Positions 23,911-33,300 of a stretch of 35,838 nt of DNA are shown piece after piece. The stretch spans positions 1 to 35,838 of the forward strand of contig NZ_MAXF01000186.1 in NCBI RefSeq assembly GCF_001704635.1, in the 5' to 3' direction. Each line of letters begins with the position of its first letter. Position 1 is the first letter of the stretch. A model generated the notes under the pieces. It did not search any database. It saw nothing but the letters and a program-made list of their open reading frames with translations, and was not told the origin of the DNA. Position numbers and translations under genes: made by a program. The DNA comes from Streptomyces sparsogenes. Its GTDB lineage: Bacteria > Actinomycetota > Actinomycetes > Streptomycetales > Streptomycetaceae.

Positions 23911-25566
23911 CTACTTCGACGAGAGGGCCTGACCGGTGGCGCAGGCGCTCCCGTTCAGGGTGAAGGCGGTGGGCGCGGAGTTGGTCCCGCCCTGCGTGGC
24001 GGTGAAGCCGAGGGTGACCGAGCCGCCGGTGGGGATGGTGGCGGTGTAGGAGGCGGGGGTGACCGTCACCGCGGCTCCGGTCTGCTTCGGCGTGCCGCCC
24101 CACATGTTGGTGACGCTCTGGCCGTTGGCGAAGTCGAAGCCCAGGGTCCAGCCGGAGATGGGGGCGGTGCCGGTGTTGCGGATGGCGATCTCGCCCTGGA
24201 AGCCACCGCTCCACTCCCCCACCACCCGGTAGCCGACCGAGCAGGCGGCGCCGGAGCCGCCGCCCTTCTCGGTGGTGACGCCGACCGTGGCGGAGCGGGC
24301 CGAGCGGTTGCCGGCCGCGTCCCGGGCGTAGACCGCGAAGGTGTACGAGGTGTTGGCGGTCAGGCCGGTGACGGTGGCCCGGGGGCCGGTCGAGGTGGCG
24401 ACCCGGGTCTCGGTGGAGCCGCTGACGCGGACCACGTCGTAGCCGGTGACCCCGACGTTGTCGGTGGCGGCGGGCCAGGTGAGGGTGGCCGAGGTGGCCG
24501 TCACGGCCGAGGCGGTCGGGGTGCCGGGGGCGGTCGGGGCCTGGGTGTCGCCCCCGGGGCCCCCGCCGTAGACGGTGGCCTCGCGGGAGGTCGAGGCGAT
24601 GCCGTCGGGGCCGTTGAAGACGCGCTTGCCCCAGTCGGTGAGCCTGGCCGGGTCGAAGTCGACGGTCATGTCCAGGATCGGATCGGTGTTGCCGCTCCAG
24701 GACCAGGCCAGGTAGCCGAGGCGCAGCCGCTCGGCGGTGGCCATCATGGTGTTCTCGTCCGGGTCGCCCCACTGGTCGGCGGGGCCGCCGAACTCGCCGA
24801 TGAGGATGGGCAGCTTGGCGTCGACGAAGGCGTTCAGATAGTCGGTGATCTCCTGCGCGGTGTCGTAGACGCTGTACATGTGGATCGAGAAGATCAGGTT
24901 GCCGGTGGTGTCGGCCTCGTAGACGGTCTGCGCGTTGGCGCGCATGACGCCCTGCCAGTCCTGGCCCCAGTTGGGGGCGTCCACCATGATCGTGTGCTGG
25001 AACCCGGCGCCGCGCAGCTTCTGGACGGCGGCGACGGTGGGGGCGGTCCAGCCCTCGGGGTCGGTGTTGCCCCAGGGCTCGTTTCCGATGTTGATGATGA
25101 CGTAGCTCTCCTGGCCGGCGAGCACGCTCTTGAGGCCGATCCAGTAGTCGGCCGCCTGGTCGAGCGGGGCGGCCGCCGACTCCTCGCCGTAGCCGGTGGT
25201 GTCGTGCACCTCCAGGACGCAGATGAGCCGGTTGGCCTTGCACTGGGCGATGATCGAGGCCACGTCCTCGGGGCTGTTCTTCGTCCAGCGGTGGCCGTTG
25301 GAGAGCACGACGCGGACGGTGTTGGCGCCCAGGGCCTTGATGTCGGCCAGCGACTGGATCTCCCCCGGGTACCAGGTGTGGGCGTGGTTGACGCCACGCA
25401 TGACGAAATCGTTGCCGTTGCCCTCGAGCAGCCGGCCGTTGCCGATGTGGAGGCCGGCCGCCAGCGGGGCGCGGGGCTCGGCGTGGGCGGCCGGGCCGAT
25501 GCCCGTGATCCCGAGGAGGCCGGCCAGTAAGGCCAGCAGGGCGGTCAGGGATCTCATCCGTCTCAT
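23911..25566 (-). CDS. secreted GH5 beta-mannanase with Fn3 and CBM2 modules
   Basis: A 551-aa modular endo-1,4-beta-mannosidase. The signal peptide (1-29, cleavage after AHA) is followed by a GH5 subfamily-8 catalytic domain (about 33-333) that closely recalls Streptomyces lividans ManA: VMRGVNHAHTWYPGE, acid/base E163 in NIGNEPWG, nucleophile E258 in LIGEFGGP. Then come Fn3 (about 341-433), a GGGSG linker and a cellulose-binding CBM2 (441-545) bounded by C442 and C542. It cuts mannan while anchored on cellulose. ATG 25566 is chosen because it starts the signal peptide; the frame is open to 25674. Codon 13 is TTA (25528-25530), so secretion may depend on bldA. A perfect CebR-type operator lies 90 bp upstream. 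Confidence 0.93.
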   Translation of the reverse strand: MRRMRSLTALLALLAGLLGITGIGPAAHAEPRAPLAAGLHIGNGRLLEGNGNDFVMRGVNHAHTWYPGEIQSLADIKALGANTVRVVLSNGHRWTKNSPEDVASIIAQCKANRLICVLEVHDTTGYGEESAAAPLDQAADYWIGLKSVLAGQESYVIINIGNEPWGNTDPEGWTAPTVAAVQKLRGAGFQHTIMVDAPNWGQDWQGVMRANAQTVYEADTTGNLIFSIHMYSVYDTAQEITDYLNAFVDAKLPILIGEFGGPADQWGDPDENTMMATAERLRLGYLAWSWSGNTDPILDMTVDFDPARLTDWGKRVFNGPDGIASTSREATVYGGGPGGDTQAPTAPGTPTASAVTATSATLTWPAATDNVGVTGYDVVRVSGSTETRVATSTGPRATVTGLTANTSYTFAVYARDAAGNRSARSATVGVTTEKGGGSGAACSVGYRVVGEWSGGFQGEIAIRNTGTAPISGWTLGFDFANGQSVTNMWGGTPKQTGAAVTVTPASYTATIPTGGSVTLGFTATQGGTNSAPTAFTLNGSACATGQALSSK

Positions 25567-25610
25567 GGCGACTCCAGGGAAGGGACGTCGGGTGACCGGT
25601 GCGAGGGAGG

Positions 25611-25640
25611 AACTGAGGAGAGCTGAGGAGAGCTGAGGAG
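25611..25640. repeat. three 10-bp tandem repeats in the mannanase leader
   Basis: AACTGAGGAG followed by two exact AGCTGAGGAG copies lies between the operator and the mannanase start. Transcribed leftward it reads as CTCCTCAGCT units in the 5' leader. These are anti-Shine-Dalgarno-like in the transcript; role unknown. Confidence 0.7.
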
Positions 25641-25655
25641 AACGGGGCGGGGAAC

Positions 25656-25669
25656 TGGGAGCGCTCCCA
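25656..25669. promoter_or_regulatory. CebR-type operator TGGGAGCGCTCCCA
   Basis: A perfect 14-bp palindrome identical to the known binding site of CebR, the LacI-type repressor that responds to cello-oligosaccharides in Streptomyces. It is 90 bp upstream of the mannanase start, in promoter position. It predicts release of the gene by cellobiose or cellotriose, which fits an enzyme that carries a cellulose-binding module. Confidence 0.88.
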
Positions 25670-25730
25670 TCCATTGCATCGCGCCTGGATCACGTCAAGG
25701 TCTCCGGCGCAGCCTGGCGCGCGGGACCGG

Positions 25731-25850
25731 TCAGCGGATGTTCTGGCCGCTGTTCACCAGCCGGTTGTCGCGGAACACGGTGTTCTCACCGCAGGGGCTC
25801 TCCCTGGCGGCCGAGTCTGCGCGCTCCTCAATCAGGCGCTCCCGCATGAC
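25731..25850 (-). pseudogene. C-terminal remnant of a parallel beta-helix (pectate-lyase-like) protein
   Basis: On the minus strand the frame ending at 25731 reads ADSAARESPCGENTVFRDNR then LVNSGQNIR and stops. The NTVFRDNRLVNSG pattern is that of one coil of a right-handed parallel beta-helix with Asn ladders, as in pectate lyases and related polysaccharide lyases. Upstream codons lose this pattern and no signal peptide is present. It may be the tail of a lost polysaccharide-degrading gene beside the mannanase. The match is short, so the call is tentative. Confidence 0.35.
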
Positions 25851-26014
25851 ACGGCGGCCCGTCCGTAATATATGGGAGAATGCATGGTTTAAATCGGCGG
25901 GGGCGGAAACGGAGTACCGGCCACCGTTCACCGGAAGAGCCGACGTGGCGCACGTCACAGTGGCCGCTTTCTCTGGTGCAGGCTAAGCTTCCTTTCCTGA
26001 GGCGTCCCTTTCCG

Positions 26015-26032
26015 CGTAACTGCCGTAACTGC
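26015..26032. repeat. 9-bp tandem repeat CGTAACTGC x2 in the KAS III leader
   Basis: CGTAACTGC occurs at 26015-26023 and again directly at 26024-26032, about 110 bp upstream of the KAS III start. Short direct repeats near promoters can be SARP targets, but a 9-bp period does not fit the usual 11-bp spacing. Role unknown. Confidence 0.5.
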
Positions 26033-26142
26033 GCCGACTGTCGACGAGAAGAAATTCAAGGAACAGCGCGATTCCCTGTTTTCCTTCCCTGATCCGGGCC
26101 CGCGATACGCGCTGCCCGGTCATCGACGAACGGGATTTCCTT

Positions 26143-27126
26143 ATGCCGACGGGGATCATCAGCATCGGATCTCACTTACCCGAGCGCATCATCGGGAACG
26201 ACCGGATAGCCGAATGGACCGGCGTCTCGGAGGAATGGATCCACGAACGCACGGGAATTCGCGAGAGACGTTACGCGAGAGCCGGGACGGCGACCTCGGA
26301 CCTCGCGGCACACGCGGCTCGGCAGCTCTTTTCCCGGTACGACGGATCCGCGGAGCTGACCGACGCCCTGATCGTGGCCACCTGCACCCCCGACGTCCCC
26401 CAGCCGGCCACGGCGGCCATCGTGCAGCACAAGCTCGGACTGCGCGCCGTACCGGCGTTCGACATCAACGCGGTGTGCAGTGGGTTCCTGTACGGCCTGG
26501 CGGTCGCCGACGGTCTTCGGGCGGCGCTGCCGGACACCGAGCACGTCCTGGTGGTGGGCGCCGACATGTTCTCCACCATCATGGACCGCACCGACCGGAC
26601 CACCGTGAGCCTGTTCGGGGACGGGGCGGGGGCCGTGCTGCTCGGCCCGGTACCGGAGGGGTACGGGCTGCTGGCCGCGCGGACGGTCAGCGACGGCGCG
26701 CTGCACCACCTCGTCGGGGTGCCGGCCGGCGGCACTGCGGTGCCGCTCGACCGGGCCGCGCGGGAATCCGGACAGCATTTCCTGAAGATGGACGGACGCG
26801 CGATCCGGCAGTATGTGCACACGACTTTGCCCAAGGTCGTGCACCAGGTCCTCGACGACGCCGGACTGAGCCTCGCGGACGTCGACCGATTCATCTTCCA
26901 CCAGGCGAACACCCGTCTGCTGGAGTCTTTCGCGGACATCGCGGGAATCGACCGGAAACGCATGCCGCTCACCGCTCCCCGGCTGGGGAACACCGCGGGC
27001 GCCTCCATCCCGGTCACGCTGTGCGCGGCCGACCGGGACCGGCCGCTGGAGCGCGGAGAACACCTCCTGCTGGCGGCCATCGGCGGCGGCATGACCGCCG
27101 CCGCCGCACTCGTGCGCTGGTACTAG
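26143..27126 (+). CDS. beta-ketoacyl-ACP synthase III-like enzyme (KAS III), TTA codon
   Basis: A 327-aa thiolase-fold enzyme of the FabH type. The triad is complete: C112 in NAVCSGF, H253 in FIFHQANTRLL and N283 in LGNTAGASIP. The N-terminal GIISIGSHLPERIIGND and WIHERTGIRERR motifs are standard. It decarboxylatively condenses an acyl-CoA starter with malonyl-ACP, or transfers acyl groups in some secondary pathways. Codon 12 is TTA (26176-26178), which argues for a development-linked pathway gene and not housekeeping fabH. The ATG at 26143 has no good ribosome site. Its stop codon TAG lies inside the CTAG flank of the following mobile element. It precedes the NRPS in the same direction, so a role in supplying the acyl starter is inferred. 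Confidence 0.88.
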   Translation: MPTGIISIGSHLPERIIGNDRIAEWTGVSEEWIHERTGIRERRYARAGTATSDLAAHAARQLFSRYDGSAELTDALIVATCTPDVPQPATAAIVQHKLGLRAVPAFDINAVCSGFLYGLAVADGLRAALPDTEHVLVVGADMFSTIMDRTDRTTVSLFGDGAGAVLLGPVPEGYGLLAARTVSDGALHHLVGVPAGGTAVPLDRAARESGQHFLKMDGRAIRQYVHTTLPKVVHQVLDDAGLSLADVDRFIFHQANTRLLESFADIAGIDRKRMPLTAPRLGNTAGASIPVTLCAADRDRPLERGEHLLLAAIGGGMTAAAALVRWY

Positions 27127-27288
27127 GGCCCGTCGTCAAAGGGGGCGCCCTGCTCACGACGCCTGGCACGGCACCTCGCTGCGTTGTCGGAGTCGCCCGA
27201 GTACGCCCAGTACGAGGGCGATCCTCCGCCTTGCGATGCACCGCACCAGACGCCGCTCGCGGCCGGACGCCCCCTTTGAAGACGGACC
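27127..27288. mobile_element. MITE-like inverted-repeat element with CTAG flanks
   Basis: A 162-bp non-coding element. The left end GGCCCGTCGTCAAAGGGGGC (27127-) and the reverse complement of the right end GGTCCGTCTTCAAAGGGGGC agree at 18 of 20 positions, and 21 of 24 over a longer span. CTAG flanks both sides (27123-27126, 27289-27292), as a 4-bp target duplication would. The inside is partly self-complementary (TCGCCCGAGTAC against GTACGAGGGCGA) and has no transposase. It separates KAS III from the NRPS and supplies the KAS III stop codon. CTAG targets are typical of IS5-group elements, so mobilisation in trans by such a transposase is inferred. Confidence 0.8.
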
Positions 27289-27292
27289 CTAG

Positions 27293-27315
27293 GGCCCGTC
27301 GTCCGAGGAGCGCCC
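27293..27315. repeat. second, degenerate copy of the element's terminal repeat
   Basis: Directly after the right CTAG the sequence GGCCCGTCGTCCGAGGAGCG resembles the left terminal repeat of the MITE-like element (the first 11 bases are identical, then it diverges). It may be the scar of an earlier insertion at the same target. Confidence 0.5.
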
Positions 27316-27386
27316 GTGCCGCGGCCCCTCATTCTTTCGCGCCACCCGAAGCCGCATTCCATCGTCTCTCCCTTAAGAGCGTGACA

Positions 27387-30300
27387 ATGACTTCGCCCGA
27401 ACCTTTCCCTTTGACGCGCTATCAACTCGACATCTGGGTCTCCGCCGCACAGTCCGAGGAATCGCCGCAGTACAACGTCTCCTTTCACGAGAAGCTCACC
27501 GGCGACGTGGACCGCGACCTGCTGCGCCGCTGCGTCGAGCACGCCCTGCGGTGCCATGACGCCCTGCGCCTGCGATTCGACGAGCGGGACGGGACACCCC
27601 TCCAGTGGGTGGAGCCGCGGGCGCCCGTCGTGGAGGTCGCCGACCTGTCGCGGGAGAGCGATCCGGCGGCGGCCTGCCGCCGCCGGGTGCGCGCCTTCCA
27701 GCAGCGCCCGATGCCGCTGCGTGACCGGCCCATGGTCCGGGCGGCGATCCTGGTGGAGGGCCCACGCGTCACCCACCTCCAGTTGGTCGCCCACCACCTG
27801 GTGCTGGACGGCTGGTCGCTGAACAGGGTGAGCGCCCGCATCCTCGACGACTACGCGTCGAGGGCGGCGGGCGGACACGCCGCGAGCGACAGCGCGCCCT
27901 CGTACCGCTCGTTCTCCGCGCGGGACCTCGCCTACCAGGGGTCCGAGGAGAACGCGGCCGACCTGGAGGCCCACCGCTCCGCCCTCGCCGACGCGGTCCC
28001 CGCGCTCTTCCCCAGGAAGCCGGCGGGCGCCCCCCGCGAGGGCGCGCGCTTCTCCTTCACCCTGGACCGTTCCTGGGCGGCACGCGTCCGCGACGCCGGA
28101 CTGCCGCTGTTCCCCTACACCGCCACCGTGCTGGGCGCGTATCTGTCCCGGGTGCACCGCACCGAGGAGGTGATCCTGGGCGTTCCGGTCCTGAACCGGC
28201 CCAAGGAGTTCGCGGACACCGTCGGGCATTTCGCGAACACGCTGCCCCTGCGGCTGCCCGCCCACGACGGGAGGCCGCTGCGCGAGATCGTGGAGCGTAC
28301 CCGGGCCGCCACCCGTGCGCTGCGCCGGCACGAGCGGGCCGCGCTGGGGGACGTGGTGCGCGGATTACGCGATGTCCACGGCGGAAGCCGCCAGTTGTTC
28401 GACGTCACCCTGTCCTATCTGCGGGCCGACCGCCCGGACCCCGGCCCCGGCGTCCGCCTCGAGACGACGATGGAGTCGCCCTGTCACGAGCAGGACGCCC
28501 TCTCGGTGGTGGTGCTCGACTTCGACGGCGCGGACGAGCTCCGCTTCGACCTCGGCTACGCCACCGACGTCTTCGACGACGACTTCCCGGTCGAAGCGAT
28601 GGCGCGGCACTTCCAATACCTGCTCGAAGAGGCGGTGGACCGGGCGGACGGCCCGGTGTCCGCGGTGCCCGTGCTCCCGGCCGCCGAGCGGGAGGAGCTG
28701 ATCCGGCAGGGCCGCGGAGACCGCGTCGACTATCCCCGGGACGCCACCCTCTCCGGGCTCTTCGAGCGGCAGGCCGCCCGCCACCCGGCGCGGATCGCCG
28801 TGGTGGGGCCGGGGCCCGACGACGCCCTGACCTACGCCGGACTCGACGCCCGGGCCAATCAGGTCGCCCGGGCCCTGCGCGCGGACGGTGTGGGCCCCGG
28901 CGACCGGGTGGCCGTCCTGCTGGAGCGTGGCCCCGACCTGCTCGTCGCGCTGATGGGCGTGCTCAAGGCGGGCGGCGCCTATGTCCCGGTGGACCCGGGC
29001 TATCCGCCCGAGCGCATCCGCTTCCTGCTCGACGACAGCCGCCCGGCCGCCGTGCTGACGCGGGACGGCTCCACGCCACGGCTCCCCACCGCGCCGGGCG
29101 TGCCGGTGCACCGGGTCCCGGACCTGCTGCACGGCGACGACTCCCCGCCGAAGCCGCTGGCCGACGGCTCCGATCTGGCGTATGTGATCTACACCTCGGG
29201 CTCCACCGGCAAGCCCAAGGGCGTGCGGGTCCGCCACCACTCGGTGGTCAACCGGCTGGCCTGGATGCAGCGCGCGTACCCCCTCGGCGAGGACGACGTG
29301 CTGCTGCAGAAGACACCCGTGTCGTTCGACGTGTCCGTGTGGGAGCTGTTCTGGTGGGCCGTCGAGGGGGCGAGCGTGGCTCTGCTGCCGCCGGGCGGCG
29401 AGAAGGACCCGCGCGTCATCGGCCGGACCATCCACGACCGGCGCGTCACCGTCGCGCACTTCGTGCCGTCCATGCTCGGCGCGTTCCTCGACGCCGCGGA
29501 GCAGACCCCGGACCTGCGCGAGGCGACCCGGACGCTGCGGCGGGTGTTCTGCAGCGGGGAGGCGCTGTCGGCGGCGCGCGTGGACCGGTTCAACCGGCTC
29601 TTCCACGACCCGGAGCGCGGTGCCACGCCGGCCCTGGTGAACCTGTACGGCCCGACCGAGGCGACCGTCGACGTGACCTTCCACGACTGCCCCCGGGACC
29701 CCGGCCGCCCCGTGGGCCGCGTGCCCATCGGGCGGCCGATCGACAACACCTGGCTGTACGTGGTGGGGCGGGACGGGCAGCCGCAGCCCCGGGGTGTGCC
29801 GGGCGAGCTGTGGATCGGCGGCGCCGGGGTGGCCGCGGGCTATCTGGACCGGCCGGCCCTGACGGCCGAGCGGTTCCTCAGCGACCCGTTCACCGGCGAG
29901 GGCAGCCTGTACCGCAGCGGTGACCTCGTGCGGTGGCTCGCCGACGGCAGTCTCGAATACCTCGGCCGCCTCGACGACCAGGTGAAGATCCGCGGCAACC
30001 GCGTGGAGCCGGGCGAGGTCGGCAGGGCCCTGAGCGCCCTGCCCGGCGTCCGCGACGCGCTGGTCGTGGACCGCACCGATGACGAGCGGGGTGTCCATCT
30101 GGTCGGCTACTACGTCCCCGAGGACGGGACCTCCGCCGCGGACGTACGCCGCCGGCTGGCCGACACCCTGCCGGAGTTCATGGTCCCGGCACTGCTGGTG
30201 CCGCTCGACCGCATTCCGCTGACGCCCAACGGCAAGGCGGACCGCCGGGCGCTGCCCGAGCCGGTGGCCCGCCGCGGCGCACCGGCCGCGCGCCCGCTCA

Positions 30301-33300
30301 CCGCCGCCGAGGAGATCGTGTCGGAGGTGTGGGCCGAGGTGCTGCGGTGCGGCCCGGTGGGTCCCGAGGACGACTACTACGCGCTGGGCGGCGACTCGCT
30401 TCAGATGCTGCGGGTCCGCGCCCTGGCCGAGCGGCGCGGCCTGCGCTTCTCCCTGGCCGACCTGGTGCGCCACTCCACCGTCGCCGACCTGGCCGCGCGG
30501 GCCGTGCTCGACCCGTCCCCGGCCGGCGCCGGCCCCTCCGCCGTCCTCGACCCCGCGTCGTACGACGGCGAACCGCGCCCCTTCGAGACCGTCTCCGGGA
30601 TCGACCGGGCGCGGCTGGGCGCGGTCCTGGACGCCTACCCCCTCACCCGGATGCAGCTCGGCCTGATCTACCACAGCCGTCAGCGGCGCCACTCGTCCCT
30701 CTACAAGGACGTGTTCCGCTACACGCTGCGGTGCGACTGGGACGAGGAGCGCTTCCGCGCGGCCTTCGGCCGGCTCGTGCGGCGCCATCCGGCGCTGCGC
30801 ACCAGCTTCGGCCTGGCCGGGTTCACCGAACCGCTGCAACTCGTGCACCCGCCCACCGAGGACGGCCTCGACATCGTCGATCTGCGGTCCCGCGCAGGAG
30901 ATCTCCGCGAAGGGGAGTTCCGCGGTGAGCAGGACGCGGAGGCGGAGGTGGTGCGGTACGTCGAGGAACGCCGCCGTCACGAGTACGCCTTCGACACCGT
31001 GCCCCTGTACGCGCTGCGGGTCCACGTACGCGACGCGGCGATCGACCTGGTCCTGAGCTTCCACCACGCCCTGTTCGACGGGGCGAGCGTCGCCAACCTC
31101 ATGGGCGAGCTGCTGCGCGACTACGGGCACGCGCTCGGCCTCCACCCGGCCCCGGTGCCCGAGGTCCGCCTGCCCTCGCCCGCCGCGCACGTGCTGGCCG
31201 AGCGCCGCGCCCTGGCCTCGGAGGACGACCGCCGGTACTGGCGGGCGGAACTCGCGGGCAGCGAACCCGTGTCGATCGGCACGTTCCGCCCGCACCGGCC
31301 CCCGTCGGCCGCGGGCGGGCGCGCCTCGCACCGCTTCGACCTGCCGGCCCGGCTCGGCGAGGAGGTACGGGCGTTCGCCCGCGAGCGGGCCCTGCCGGTG
31401 AAGTCGGTGCTGTTCGCCGCCCACTGTCTGACCCTGCGGCTGCTGTCCGGGCGCGAGGACGTGCTGACCGGGCTCATCGCGCACGGCCGGCCCGAACACC
31501 CCCATGCCGAGCGCATGGTGGGCCTGTTCCTCAACACCCTGCCCATGCGGGTGGACACGGCCCAGGACAGCTGGCTGGAGACGGCGCGCGAGGCGTTCCG
31601 CCGCGAGCGGGGCGCCTACCCCCACCGCCACTACCCGCTCAGCGCCGTCCAGGAGGAGCACCGCGCCGGGCCGCTCTTCGACACGGTCTTCAACTATGTG
31701 CGGTTCCAGCAGCTCACCGACGCGCTGCGGGAGCCGGGGCTGGAGCTGACGGACTTCCGCACCGTCGAGGAGACCAACTTCACGCTCCTCGTCAACGCCG
31801 TGACGGACCCCGTCGACCAGTCCCTCTGGCTGCGTCTCGACAACGACGGGCAGACGGTGACCCACGATCAGGTCCGCCTCTTCGCCGACTACTACACGCG
31901 CATCCTCGACCGCATGGTCCACCACCCCCTGGAGCAGCCCGGCTGGGGCTTCCTCACGGCCGCGCCGCGGCCGCTGCCCGCCCCCGCGGAAGCGGCGCGG
32001 AGCGCGGTGGACCGCTTCGCCGACCAGGCGGCCCGCACCCCGCAGGCCGTCGCCCTGGCGACGGGGGACGAGCGATGGACCTACGCGCGGCTCGCCGACG
32101 CGACCGCGGCCGTGGCCCACGGCCTGCGCGCCCGGGGCGTCACGCCCGGCGCCGTCGTGGGTGTCGCCGCGGACCGGTCGCCCGAGGTGATCGCGGTCAT
32201 CCTCGGGATCATGCGGGCCGGGGCGGCGGTCATGCCGCTGGACACCGGGTACCCGGCCAGACGGCTGCGCTCCATGATCGAGGAGGCGGAGCCCGTCCTC
32301 GTGGTCGCCGCCGCCCGGCACGAGGCCCTCCTCGGCCGGGCCGCGCCCCTCGTCCCGCTCGAGCGGATCGCCGAGCCGCCCACCGGGGACCCGCTCACCA
32401 CTCCCCTGCCGGCGCTCGACCCGGACACCACCGCCTGCGTCCTGTTCACCTCGGGGTCCACGGGCCGGCCCAAGGGCGTCGACATCCCCCACCGCGCCCT
32501 GGCCCACCTCGTCTCCTGGCAGAACCGCGCCGAGAGCGCCTCGACGGGCGTCACCCTGCAGTACGCGCCGCTGAGCTTCGACGTCTCCCTCCAGGAGATC
32601 TTCTCCACCCTGTGCGCGGGCGGCACCCTCCGCCTGGTGCCGGAGGAGACCCGCCGGGACATGCCGGCCCTGGTGCGGCTGCTGCACCGGGAAGGGGTCG
32701 AGCGGATCTTCCTGCCGTACATCGCCCTCCAGCAGCTGGCGCTGGCCGCCGAGGCGCTGGGCGTCACGCCGGCCGCGCTGCGCGTCATCGTCTCCAGCGG
32801 CGAACAGCTCCGGATCACCGACGAGATCCGCCGACTGTGCGCGGCCCTGCCCGGGGTGGTGCTGGAGAACCAGTACGGGCCCACCGAGACCCATGTGGTG
32901 ACCCGCCACACCCTGACCGGGCCGCCGGCCGACTTCCCGGACCTCCCCCCGGTGGGCACCGCCGTCGACGGCGCCCGGGTCGTCGTGGTGGACGCGCGGC
33001 TGCGGCCCGTGCCGCCGGGGGTGACGGGCGAGCTGTACCTGGGGGGCGCCTCGGTGGCCCGGGGGTACCGGGGCCGCGACGATCTGACCAAGGAGCGCTT
33101 CGTCACGCTCCCCGGCACCCCCGGCCGCTTCTACCGCTCCGGCGACCTCGGATTCGCGCTGCCGGGCGGCGGGATCGTCTGCACCGGCCGGGCGGACACC
33201 CAGGTCAAGGTCCGCGGATTCCGCGTCGAGACGGCCGAGGTGGAGCTGGCGATCCGCGACCTCCTCCCCCGCCACCCCGGCATCGCCGAAGCCGCCGTCG

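Larger units (their letters stand above)
25567..26142. other. 576-bp gap between the mannanase and KAS III genes
   Basis: From left to right it holds the mannanase leader repeats, the CebR-type operator, a leftward beta-helix protein remnant (25731-25850), an A/T-rich patch near 25868-25898 unusual for this DNA (GTAATATATGGGAG, GGTTTAAATC), and the KAS III leader with a 9-bp tandem repeat. No intact gene is supported. Confidence 0.6.

Noticed and set aside
23911..25566. Calling the GH5 enzyme a cellulase because of its CBM2 module
   Set aside because: The catalytic domain carries GVNHAHTWYPGE and the overall pattern of GH5_8 mannanases; CBM2 only shows cellulose attachment.
26143..27126. Housekeeping fabH
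   Set aside because: No fabD, acpP or fabF neighbours, and a TTA at codon 12 would make an essential gene depend on bldA.
26214..27386. Extension of the NRPS frame upstream through the KAS III gene
   Set aside because: The extra 390 codons are shadow sequence of KAS III in another frame and of the MITE-like element; the condensation domain begins just after ATG 27387.
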